Assembly: GCA_947591475.1 (NCBI GenBank)
Contig: CANQDE010000003.1
Span: forward strand, 186,001-250,000
Length of the DNA stretch: 64,000 nucleotides
Direction: 5' to 3'
From: an uncultured Alistipes sp.
GTDB lineage: Bacteria; Bacteroidota; Bacteroidia; Bacteroidales; Rikenellaceae
Shown piece by piece: positions 1 to 7,704 of this stretch. Numbering within the stretch: the stretch's first letter is position 1; each line of letters starts with the position of its first letter. Below the pieces are notes generated by a model. The model made no database searches. It was not told the origin of the DNA and saw nothing but the letters and a program-made list of their open reading frames with translations. The position numbers and the translations under genes were made by a program.

Positions 1-736
1 TGCGCAGGAGGGTCAGGATGCCTACCTCATCGGTATCCAGCGCGTTTCGCAAATTGATAAATGTTTCGCCGATGCGGTCGGCATGTTCCAGCACCGCTAA
101 TTCCGCTTCGATTTCGGTCTGTTCGCCCGCCCGCAGCGCGGCGGCCGTAAGTTCTTCGCTCTGATAGCGGAGCCACTCTTCGTCGCGGCGGCTTGCTTCG
201 GCGGCTTCGCGCAGCGCGGCGACCTTTCGTCGCAGTTCCTGCATACGAGTGTAGGCCGCAGCGTAACGGGGCAGCAGGGCGCTGTTCCCGGCCATCGTGT
301 CGAGCGCCGAAATGCGGAACTCCTCCGACGAAAGAATCAAATTCTGATGTTGCGAATGGATGTCGACCAACCGTGTGCCCAATTCGCGCAGCAGTTGCAG
401 TTGTACCGGCAGATCGTTCACGAAGGCTCGGCTTTTGCCCGCCGGCGTGATGATGCGCGTGAGGGTCGTCTCGGCGGCATAGTCCAGATCGTTCTCCTCG
501 AAAAACGGCTCCAGTCCGAGGCCCGTCAGGTCGAATACCCCTTCGACCCGACAGTTGCGGGCCGTGTCTTTCATGGCCGAGCCGTCGTTCTTCGCGCCGA
601 GCAGCAGTCCGAGCGCGCCGAGCAGAATCGACTTGCCCGCACCTGTTTCACCCGTAATGATGTTTAGGTGCGCGTCCAACTCCAACTGAAGCCGGTCGAT
701 CAGCGCATAGTTTTCGACTGTGAGGCGGCGTAACAT
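1..736 (-). CDS. recN: DNA repair protein RecN (N-terminal part, cut by window edge)
   Basis: The reverse strand from the ATG at 736 stays open to the left edge, about 245 residues. It starts MLRRLTVENYALIDRL and carries an SMC-type Walker A, GETGAGKS, near residues 29-36, followed by LLGALGLLLGAKNDGS. The DIHSQHQN stretch is typical of the RecN family. RecN is a cytosolic SMC-like ATPase used in double-strand-break repair. Its start lies inside the 3' end of coaBC (37-nt overlap), so the two are probably translationally coupled. The C-terminal ATPase half (Walker B) is outside the window. Confidence 0.93.
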   Translation of the reverse strand, partial: MLRRLTVENYALIDRLQLELDAHLNIITGETGAGKSILLGALGLLLGAKNDGSAMKDTARNCRVEGVFDLTGLGLEPFFEENDLDYAAETTLTRIITPAGKSRAFVNDLPVQLQLLRELGTRLVDIHSQHQNLILSSEEFRISALDTMAGNSALLPRYAAAYTRMQELRRKVAALREAAEASRRDEEWLRYQSEELTAAALRAGEQTEIEAELAVLEHADRIGETFINLRNALDTDEVGILTLLR

Positions 737-1953
737 GCCCGTAGATGGTTTTCGATTTTATCGGCGATGCGGTTCGCGACCTCCGCTTTGCTCAATAGCG
801 GGAGCTCTTCGCGGCCCGAGCGGTCGATGAAACTGACTTTGTTCGTGTCGCCGCGAAAGCCCGCACCCGCATCCCGCAGCGAGTTCAGTACGATGAAGTC
901 GAAGTTCTTTTTGTGCAGTTTGGCTTCGGCGTGGGCCTGTTCGTCGTGCGTTTCCAAAGCGAATCCGACCAGCAGCCGGTCGCCCTTGTCGGCGCCCAAT
1001 GCGGCCGCAATGTCGCGGGTGCGCTTCAACGTGAGAGTCATCTCGCCGTCGCCCTTTTGCAGCTTCCGGTCGGCGACTTCGGCGGGGGTGTAGTCTGCAA
1101 CGGCGGCACACATAACGGCTCCGTCGGCTTGCTTGAAAGCCTCGACCGCGGCATCGTACATTTCGGCGGCCGACAGCACATCGACCCGCTCGACACCGGC
1201 CGGAACGTTGAGCGACGTGCGGCCGCTGACCAATGTTACCGCAGCACCGCGTCGGGCCAGCTCTCCGGCGATGGCATACCCCATCTTGCCCGACGAGTGA
1301 TTTGAAAGGAATCGCACGGGGTCGATTGCCTCGATGGTGGCGCCGGCCGTTACGACGAAGCGCTTACCTTGCAGCCTCTTTTTTTTTTCGGTGAGCAGTT
1401 CGCCGACGAATGCGGCGATCGTTTCGGGTTCGGCCATCCGTCCCTTGCCATGCAGCCCGCTCGCCAGCTCGCCTTCGGCCGGTTCGACGATGCGGACGTC
1501 CCGTTCGGCGAGCGTCCGCAGGTTTTGTTGCGTGGCTGCGTGCGCATACATGTCCAAATCCATCGCCGGAGCGACGACGACCGGACAGCGGGCCGAAAGA
1601 TAGGTCGTCAACAACAGATTGTCGGCAATGCCGGCAACCATTTTGGCCAACGTATTGGCCGTGGCGGGAGCGATCAGGTAGCAGTCTGCCCATTCGCCCA
1701 ACGAGACGTGCGAATGCCAAGCACCGTTTTCGGGGTCGAAGAACTCGACCCGAATCGGATGTTTCGACAGCGTGGCCATCGTCAGCGGCGTGATGAACTG
1801 TTTGGCGAGCGGTGTCATCACCACCTGCACGTCGGCACCCGCCGTAACCAAGAGCCGGCACAGCTGTGCGGCCTTGTATGCGGCGATGCTTCCGGTAACG
1901 CCCAACAGAATGCGGCGCCCTTTCAGACTGACAGCCAACTCGTTCTGTCCCAT
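700..1953 (-). CDS. coaBC: Bifunctional phosphopantothenoylcysteine decarboxylase / phosphopantothenate-cysteine ligase
   Basis: The 417-residue protein makes 4'-phosphopantetheine in coenzyme A synthesis. The N-terminal flavoprotein (CoaC) domain has LLGVTGSIAAYKA at about 16-28, the histidine region HSH near 80-82 and the PATANT motif at 96-101, plus the APAMD loop. The CoaB ligase domain begins near residue 197 with FVVTAGATIEAIDPVRFLSN and SSGKMG. Length is normal for a CoaBC fusion. It is third in the bamD-rpoZ-coaBC-recN block and overlaps recN. panC and panD, the upstream pathway steps, are 26 kb away in this window. Confidence 0.96.
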   Translation of the reverse strand: MGQNELAVSLKGRRILLGVTGSIAAYKAAQLCRLLVTAGADVQVVMTPLAKQFITPLTMATLSKHPIRVEFFDPENGAWHSHVSLGEWADCYLIAPATANTLAKMVAGIADNLLLTTYLSARCPVVVAPAMDLDMYAHAATQQNLRTLAERDVRIVEPAEGELASGLHGKGRMAEPETIAAFVGELLTEKKKRLQGKRFVVTAGATIEAIDPVRFLSNHSSGKMGYAIAGELARRGAAVTLVSGRTSLNVPAGVERVDVLSAAEMYDAAVEAFKQADGAVMCAAVADYTPAEVADRKLQKGDGEMTLTLKRTRDIAAALGADKGDRLLVGFALETHDEQAHAEAKLHKKNFDFIVLNSLRDAGAGFRGDTNKVSFIDRSGREELPLLSKAEVANRIADKIENHLRACYAASQSKTMR

Positions 1954-1993
1954 ATCCGTACGATGCGGAATTCGTTATTTTTTCGGGGCGGCG

Positions 1994-2323
1994 TTACTCC
2001 TTCTTGGCGGGTTCGGCCATCCGGTATTGCAGTTCGTGGTCGAGGAACTCCTCGGTCGCGATGATGGTCGGTTTGGGCAGCCGTTCGTAGTAGCGCGAAA
2101 TTTCGATCTGTTCGCGATTCTCGAAGGTCTCCTCCATCGACGTGTCGGTCGGCGACGAGAAATCGGCCAGTTTGCGGTTGAGCTCGGTTTTCAGTTCCGT
2201 GGAGATTTGATTGGCCCGACGAGCGAGGATGTTGACCGTTTCGTAGATGTTGCCCGTTTCTCGGTCCAAGTCCACGAGCTTGCGCGTAATGGTGTTGTTC
2301 GGAATGTTCTTCTTGATTTCCAT
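1994..2323 (-). CDS. rpoZ: RNA polymerase omega-like subunit (Rpb6/RpoZ family)
   Basis: A 109-residue protein with no signal peptide or membrane segment. The core NIYETVNILARRANQIS followed by a charged helix resembles the omega/Rpb6 fold, in which an omega helix contacts the beta' C-terminus. In Bacteroidota a gene of this size and kind lies between bamD and coaBC, which is the arrangement here; it starts 9 nt after the bamD stop. Identification rests on this motif and on gene order; omega proteins are short and diverged, so a profile search should confirm it. Confidence 0.8.
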   Translation of the reverse strand: MEIKKNIPNNTITRKLVDLDRETGNIYETVNILARRANQISTELKTELNRKLADFSSPTDTSMEETFENREQIEISRYYERLPKPTIIATEEFLDHELQYRMAEPAKKE

Positions 2324-2331
2324 CGTATCTA

Positions 2332-3150
2332 TCAGCTATTGTTATCGGATTTGTTGCGTGCGAGGTAGTCGCGGGCGTGTTTGGCCATCCGTTCGACCTC
2401 TTTCATGTGCTTCGATTCGGGATAGGCCTCCTTGAACGACAGATAGGAGTCGAGCATGGAGAGGTAACGATCGGTCTGCTTCTCGGCGACGGAGTTGCTG
2501 GCCAGCCGGTATCCCGCATCCACGATGAGGAACATGATCTCCTCGCGGTGTTTGCTTTCGGGGTAGAGTTTCAGCGCGTTTTTCAACGCCACGATCGCCG
2601 ACTTGTAACGCCCGATTTTATAATAGGTATAGGCGTTCAGATAAGCCTTCTCATGCAGGCGTTCGGTCAGCTCCGCATTGATTTTTTCGAACTCCTCGAT
2701 GCGGTCGCTGTTGGGGTAGTGCGACATGAATTCGTTGATGGCGACCAACGCCTGACCCGTTCTCGTCTGGTCGCGCGTAGGGGCCGGCGAGAGGAAATAG
2801 TGGCAGAGTGCATACATCCCCTCGGCATCTTCGATGAAGGCGCTGCGACCGAATTTACGGCGGAATTCGTCCAGCAGGGTAGCCGCCGTGTCGTAATCGC
2901 GGTTCTTGAATTTGCAGCGGGCATTGTAGAACGAGATCGTATCTTCGCGCGACGTGCCGTGATAGTAGCGTTCCGCCCCCTCGAAGAGGGTCGAGGCGCG
3001 CGACCACTTCTCTTTTTCGTAGTATTCGAGGGCTTTCGCGTAAATCTGGTCGGGTTTGCCGGATTTCAGTACCTGATTGATACCGGCGCAGCCGCTCAAC
3101 AGGGCTACGAACAAGGCTCCATACAAAAGATGTGGAAAGAATGATTTCAT
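2332..3150 (-). CDS. bamD: Outer-membrane assembly lipoprotein BamD
   Basis: The ATG at 3150 gives a 272-residue lipoprotein with a hydrophobic leader ending LLSGC (lipobox, Cys about residue 20). The frame is open further upstream, but that part lacks signal-peptide character and overlaps the promoter at 3179-3210. The body contains TPR-like helical repeats (YYEKEKWSRASTLFEGAERYY, DYDTAATLLDEF, GRYKSAIVALKNALKLYP). BamD is the essential periplasmic TPR partner of BamA in beta-barrel insertion. It is the first gene of the operon with rpoZ, coaBC and recN. Confidence 0.93.
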   Translation of the reverse strand: MKSFFPHLLYGALFVALLSGCAGINQVLKSGKPDQIYAKALEYYEKEKWSRASTLFEGAERYYHGTSREDTISFYNARCKFKNRDYDTAATLLDEFRRKFGRSAFIEDAEGMYALCHYFLSPAPTRDQTRTGQALVAINEFMSHYPNSDRIEEFEKINAELTERLHEKAYLNAYTYYKIGRYKSAIVALKNALKLYPESKHREEIMFLIVDAGYRLASNSVAEKQTDRYLSMLDSYLSFKEAYPESKHMKEVERMAKHARDYLARNKSDNNS

Positions 3151-3178
3151 CGCTGTCTCGTTTACGGCGCTTATCGTG

Positions 3179-3210
3179 CAAAGGTACGCATAAATTATGC
3201 GATTTCCAAA
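3179..3210 (-). promoter_or_regulatory. Promoter of the bamD operon
   Basis: Reading the minus strand, TTTG (3210-3207) is followed after 20 nt by TACCTTTG (3186-3179). This matches the Bacteroidota housekeeping pattern TTTG-N19/20-TAnnTTTG. Expected transcription start is near 3174, about 24 nt before the bamD ATG, which supports the shorter bamD start. Confidence 0.8.
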
Positions 3211-3321
3211 ATTTTTATTAGCGCGGTAGGTCCTTAATACGGGTCGGTAGGCCTTCTGCGCTGCCATATATTTAGGAGATAAAATTTTATTAACAGATGG
3301 GTTCGAAGGGTTTATAAAAAT

Positions 3322-3476
3322 GCGGCTCCTTTGGAGCCGCGCGAGCCGCAGCCTCGGCGGGCGGAGGTTTTTTGTTAGTGGCTCCGCAGCCTATCTTGCT
3401 TTTGAACCTTTTTATTGCTTCCCTATTTCCTTTGCAGGCTGCGTCCCGCGATTTTGCAGGCCGGAAGCAACTATTT
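3322..3476. repeat. Interspersed structured repeat R1, copy 1 (with internal 48-bp insertion)
   Basis: The gap 3151-3599 (449 nt) holds the bamD promoter, this repeat and a terminator; I see no gene in it. The repeat starts with a hairpin (arms 3322-3329 and 3333-3340, loop TTT), then the core GCGCGAGCCGCAGCCTCGG that recurs at 18.1 and 32.8 kb, then GCGGAGG. The second half, CTCCGCA...GGCTGCGTCCCGC, is split at 3389-3436 by 48 bp absent from copy 3. Confidence 0.8.
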
Positions 3477-3498
3477 CCTTAAATTAAAGTTTCGACAC

Positions 3499-3535
3499 AA
3501 AAAAGGATCGGGAATGTCATCGACATTCCCGATCC
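3499..3535 (-). terminator. Intrinsic terminator of the GH2 operon
   Basis: A perfect 14-bp inverted repeat (3505-3518 / 3522-3535, loop ATC) is followed on the minus strand by six T (complement of 3504-3499). It lies 64 nt past the stop codon of the GH2 gene and would end the five-gene enzyme operon before the bamD promoter. Confidence 0.88.
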
Positions 3536-3599
3536 GCAAGTAGTTTTTTATTTACGGAAGCGCAGACGGCTTTCCGATCCGTATTATGGCTCTATCGCG

Positions 3600-6461
3600 C
3601 TAATGAAAATCAAAAGCTATGTCCAAATGCAAACCTTCGTCGCCGCTTTTGATGCGGATGTTCCCGGGTTGGCTGTTCGGCCCTTGTTGCTTGATGGGCT
3701 TGAACGACTGAATGGCGGGAATGTCCAGCAGGAACGACAGATCGCCCTCCGGAAATGCCGGCATCGTCTTGCCGTTTCCTCCGACCGGTTCGCGCGGGGT
3801 GAACAGCCGCAGGAAAATCCCGTCGCTCAACGCATAGACCGTCAGCGGGGCGGTCGGGTTTTCGAGCGTCGCCCAATAGAGATTCCCGTGATAGCCTTTG
3901 AACTCCGGATAGACCAACTGTTCGAAATCCGCACCCGTCGCCGTATCGTTGTAGGCTTTGTGCCAGATGCCGTAGCGGGCGCCTGCCAGACGGTTTTTCC
4001 ACACCCGATAGGGGCCGCGACCTAACCAGCGCATCCCCGTACAAGCCGTTTCGGGATAGGAGAAGGTCAGCCCCAAATTGTAGACTTCGTTGTCCATGAA
4101 GGCATCGTCGAACCCTTGGCCGCCCGATGCTCGGTTGAGCAGCAGGGCATTCATGTGGAGCAGGCCGTCGTCGGTCAGCCGCCAGACGATCGAATCGACG
4201 CCTCCGCTGTAGCGGGCGCAGTAGACGGCGCCTTCCGGCGTATTGCGGATCGTGCTTTTCGCCGGTTCGTAACGCATCTTCATGCCGACTGCTACGGGGC
4301 CGTTCGTGAGCGGAATCTCCGTGCCGTCGGGCTTGCGGATGCCGCACAGCATGCCGGTCGCCGCATCGAACGTAACGTGTACCCCGTTGTTTGTTAGCTC
4401 GATTTTGCCGTTGTGCTGCTCCGCGCGGGCTGCCCCGGTCGGTTGGCCGGCCTTGTATTCGCGGGCGAAATAGGGCGCTGTCAGACGAATCGGATAGCTC
4501 CATTCACAGATGCTTTGGCCGTCGGGCCCGAACGCCTCTAATTCCAACAAATCGCCGTCGAAGAACGTTTTCGGCAGTTCGAAACGGGCCGTGCGGGTCT
4601 CGCCCGGGGCGGCATTCGGAAGCATCACTTCGCCGCTGGCAACGACGGACGGATTCGCTTCGCCTTGCAACGGCGACGGGGTGCGAACTACGCGATAGTT
4701 CATCCGGCAGCGATCGAGATCGGTGTAGATGTATTCGTTCGTTACGCGGAACGAACCGTCGAAATGCGAGGTGATGGCGAACGGCCGGATCTGGATCGGC
4801 GACCATTGTTCGCGGATGGCGTAGTAGCTGCCCTCCTTTTCGCGGCGCGGGCCGACGATGCCGTCCGGTGCATTCGAACCGTCGGAATCGAGCTGGCCGC
4901 CGCGGTCGGTGCGCATGGGAGCTTCGTCACAAAAGGCCCAGATCATTCCGCCTGCGAAGTAGGGCGAGGTGCTCCAGCGATCCCAGAAATCGCGCAGTCC
5001 GGCGCCGCCGCCTTGATCGTACATGGCGTGCATGAACTCGGTGGGCAGGAAGACCTTGTAGCCGTTCGCCAGACGCCCGACGCCGGTCAGATAGGCCGGA
5101 TAGTGGTGGGTGTCCAAATCGTTGAAATCGGCCCACGGATGGATGACATGCCGTTGCTGCAACGGGTCGTGTTCAGCGAAAAGTTTGTCCAATTTTGTGT
5201 TCCAGCCGCCCTCGTTGCCGTTGCCCCAAAGGATGATGCAGGGGTGGTTGACATCGCGTTCGAGCATCTCGCACAGCAGCTTTTCACCGACTTGCATGTC
5301 GTAGGCATCGTGCCAACCGGCCAGTTCGTTAAGGTAGAGCAACCCCAACGAATCGCACATATCTAAAAAATGTTCGTCGGGCGGATAGTGCGAGCGGACG
5401 GCATTCATGTTCATGCCGCGGATGAGTTCGGCATCCTGACGGCTCATCGCGGCACTGGTCGCACGGCCACCCTCGACCGAAAACGAGTGGCGGTTGACGC
5501 CCTTCACTACCAGCTTTTTGCCGTTCAGATAGAGCCCGTCTTGCGGGAAGAACTCCAGCGTGCGGAAGCCCGTGCGGACTTCGCGGGTCTGGACGACTTT
5601 TCCGGCAGGGTCGCACAGCTCCAGCCGAACCGTATAGAGATGCGGCGTCTCCGGCGTCCATGGCTGCACATCGGCCCAGCGGCTTTCCGCAAGGGTTACG
5701 GTCTCTTTCAGCGGCACGGTTACGCTCGCAGCGCCCGATGCGTCATGCAGCGGGGTTCCGTCGGCCAAATCCTTGACCGACAGGCGCAGCGTGTAGCCGT
5801 CGGCTTTGTCCGAGAGTTCGGTCCGGCAGCGCAGCGTTCCGTCTTGAAGACCGTCGACCACGAAATGACGCAGGTGCACTTCGGGCACGACCTCCAACCA
5901 CACAGGCCGGTAGATGCCTCCGAACAGCCACCAGTCGGCCTTGCGTTCGGCGGCGTTGATGGATTCGTTGGCCGAATGTTTCGCCACCTTGACTTCCAAC
6001 AGGTTACGGCTTCCGAACCGGAGCTGCGGCGTGATGTCGTAGCCGAACCGATAGAATCCGCCTTGATGGAGCTCGCCTGCGGATCGGCCGTTGACGAACA
6101 CTTCGGTGTCGGTCATTACGCCGTCGAACCAAAGCTGTACACGTTGGCCGTTCCAGCTCTTCGGAACATCGAACCGATAGCGATAGGTGCCCTCCTCCTT
6201 GCTCGGTTGGGAACCGCGCACCGTGTACCAGCGTCCGTAGGTATAGTCACCGAATCCTTGCAGCTCCCAGTTGCAGGGCACTTCGATTTTCTTCCACTTC
6301 CCGCTGTTCTGGCCATCGGTGCAGCGGAACTCCCACGTTTTCGTGTCGTCGATGCCGGTGCCCGAAAGATAGATCCGTTCCGGATGCGGCGTTTGGGCTG
6401 CGACCGTGCCGCAACCAGCGGCCAGAACGAGGGCCAGCAGTCCTTTGTAAAGCGATTTCAT
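3600..6461 (-). CDS. Secreted glycoside hydrolase family 2 enzyme (beta-galactosidase-like)
   Basis: A 953-residue protein with a signal peptide (LLALVLAAGCGTVAAQ). The order is GH2 jelly-roll (about 40-200, EVPCNWELQGFGDYTYG), Ig-like domain (about 205-300), TIM barrel (about 305-600) and C-terminal beta domains. Candidate acid/base is E417 in WGNGNEGG and candidate nucleophile E475 in PTEF; GVNRHSFS and AVRSHYPPDE are typical GH2 barrel signatures. The cysteine in the leader (AAGC) could also be a lipobox. It is last in an operon of rhamnogalacturonan enzymes, so removal of beta-galactosyl or related side chains from RG-I is inferred. Exact sugar specificity cannot be read from sequence. 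Confidence 0.9.
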   Translation of the reverse strand: MKSLYKGLLALVLAAGCGTVAAQTPHPERIYLSGTGIDDTKTWEFRCTDGQNSGKWKKIEVPCNWELQGFGDYTYGRWYTVRGSQPSKEEGTYRYRFDVPKSWNGQRVQLWFDGVMTDTEVFVNGRSAGELHQGGFYRFGYDITPQLRFGSRNLLEVKVAKHSANESINAAERKADWWLFGGIYRPVWLEVVPEVHLRHFVVDGLQDGTLRCRTELSDKADGYTLRLSVKDLADGTPLHDASGAASVTVPLKETVTLAESRWADVQPWTPETPHLYTVRLELCDPAGKVVQTREVRTGFRTLEFFPQDGLYLNGKKLVVKGVNRHSFSVEGGRATSAAMSRQDAELIRGMNMNAVRSHYPPDEHFLDMCDSLGLLYLNELAGWHDAYDMQVGEKLLCEMLERDVNHPCIILWGNGNEGGWNTKLDKLFAEHDPLQQRHVIHPWADFNDLDTHHYPAYLTGVGRLANGYKVFLPTEFMHAMYDQGGGAGLRDFWDRWSTSPYFAGGMIWAFCDEAPMRTDRGGQLDSDGSNAPDGIVGPRREKEGSYYAIREQWSPIQIRPFAITSHFDGSFRVTNEYIYTDLDRCRMNYRVVRTPSPLQGEANPSVVASGEVMLPNAAPGETRTARFELPKTFFDGDLLELEAFGPDGQSICEWSYPIRLTAPYFAREYKAGQPTGAARAEQHNGKIELTNNGVHVTFDAATGMLCGIRKPDGTEIPLTNGPVAVGMKMRYEPAKSTIRNTPEGAVYCARYSGGVDSIVWRLTDDGLLHMNALLLNRASGGQGFDDAFMDNEVYNLGLTFSYPETACTGMRWLGRGPYRVWKNRLAGARYGIWHKAYNDTATGADFEQLVYPEFKGYHGNLYWATLENPTAPLTVYALSDGIFLRLFTPREPVGGNGKTMPAFPEGDLSFLLDIPAIQSFKPIKQQGPNSQPGNIRIKSGDEGLHLDIAFDFH

Positions 6462-6473
6462 AAAAAGCGGCGA

Positions 6474-7604
6474 TTAGCGGAGTTTATAAACTTCGGAACC
6501 GGCCAGCAGGAAGCAGCCCGTACCGTAATCCTCGAAGTCGGGTACCGAATCGTAAGCGACCGGTTGGCCGTCTTTTGGCTCTTTCCCCGTGCCCTGCACA
6601 TAGCCCAAGAATCCGTTTTCGTGGACGGCTTCGTTGACCATCGCATTCCAACCCTTGATTGCAGCCGGCAGATACTCCTTGCGGTCGAGCACGCCGTTGT
6701 TGATGCCCCACGCCATGCCGTAGACGAACAGCGCCGTGCCGGTCGTCTCCTTGCCGCCGAAATCGGATTCGTCGAGCAGATTCACGTTCCAGAATCCGTC
6801 GGCGCGCTGGCAAGCTTTGGCGGCCTTGCACATCGATTGCAGATCGGCTACATAGGTGGCCCGATGCGGATCATCCGCCGGAAGGTCTTGCAGAACGCGC
6901 ACCAAGGCGGCTACGACCCAGCCGTTACCGCGCGACCAGTAGCAGTTTTTGCCGTTGGGCGACTTGTAGGGGGGAACGAAATCCTTGTCGCGCCACCAGA
7001 ATCCCTCTTTCGGATTGTAGAGACCGCCGGCCAGCGTATTGCGCGACCAAGCGTACATCTCCCACGCCTTTTCGTAGTAACGCGGATCGTTTTTCAGTTT
7101 GCCCAATTTGACTAAAACGGGCATCCCCATCTGGATGGCGTCGATCCACGTCCAGTCGTCGACCTGCGGCGTATTGACGAGCATGTTCATGCAGGCGATG
7201 GTCTTCGTCAGCATCTTCGGCTCGGGGGTCAGGTTGTAGAGGTCGATGTAGGTCTGCGAGCAGCAGTAGTTGTCGGCGTTGCGGGTCGTCGTGTTGTCCT
7301 GACGCATGCCCCACTTGTGGAACTCGGCCCAGTCGTAGGCATAGTCGTAGTAGCGGTTTTCGGGATAGATGGAGTAGAGGGCCATCAAACCTTCGTAGTA
7401 GACGCCGCGCGTCCAGATATTCGATTCGTAGGTCTTTTTGCGCGAGAAGTAGGGCATCACGGCCGTGGGGTCGGCATACTTTCTCATGAAGTAGTCGTTG
7501 ACCCGTCGCATGGCGGCGAGCGTTTCGCGCTGCGGCGGGATTTCCTGTGCCGTCGTGGTTGCGGCGATGGCCAGCGTGAGCAGGCTGATAAGTAGTTTTT
7601 TCAT
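6474..7604 (-). CDS. Unsaturated rhamnogalacturonyl hydrolase, GH105 (first copy)
   Basis: The ATG at 7604 gives 376 residues with a signal peptide (LLISLLTLAIAATTTAQ). An upstream in-frame ATG exists but would put 17 polar residues before the leader. The (alpha/alpha)6-barrel pattern of the YteR/GH88-GH105 group is visible in the tryptophan-rich helices, WTWIDAIQMGMPVL, CYWSRGNGWVVAALVRVL and the C-terminal GTGCFLLAGSEVYKL. GH105 enzymes remove the 4,5-unsaturated galacturonate left at chain ends by pectin lyases. It is preceded by GH106 and followed after 12 nt by GH2, so it likely acts on PL11 products in the periplasm. Confidence 0.88.
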   Translation of the reverse strand: MKKLLISLLTLAIAATTTAQEIPPQRETLAAMRRVNDYFMRKYADPTAVMPYFSRKKTYESNIWTRGVYYEGLMALYSIYPENRYYDYAYDWAEFHKWGMRQDNTTTRNADNYCCSQTYIDLYNLTPEPKMLTKTIACMNMLVNTPQVDDWTWIDAIQMGMPVLVKLGKLKNDPRYYEKAWEMYAWSRNTLAGGLYNPKEGFWWRDKDFVPPYKSPNGKNCYWSRGNGWVVAALVRVLQDLPADDPHRATYVADLQSMCKAAKACQRADGFWNVNLLDESDFGGKETTGTALFVYGMAWGINNGVLDRKEYLPAAIKGWNAMVNEAVHENGFLGYVQGTGKEPKDGQPVAYDSVPDFEDYGTGCFLLAGSEVYKLR

Positions 7605-7704
7605 ATTTTTATTAATTGGTTGTCTGGAATCTGTCGGTTTGTCTATTTTTCGCATCTGTCGGCTGAGGCCGGCGGTTCGGTCGGTTTCGGGCTGGCGGGT
7701 CGAT

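Noticed and set aside
3591..3604. 14-bp identity with 38870-38883 (TCTATCGCGCTAAT) at the ends of both GH2-type genes
   Set aside because: About a dozen shared 14-mers are expected by chance in a 64-kb window counting both strands, and the match is in different reading frames.
5370..7115. 581-codon plus-strand frame across the GH2 and GH105 genes
   Set aside because: It crosses the junction of two clear enzymes on the other strand and shows no motif or promoter.
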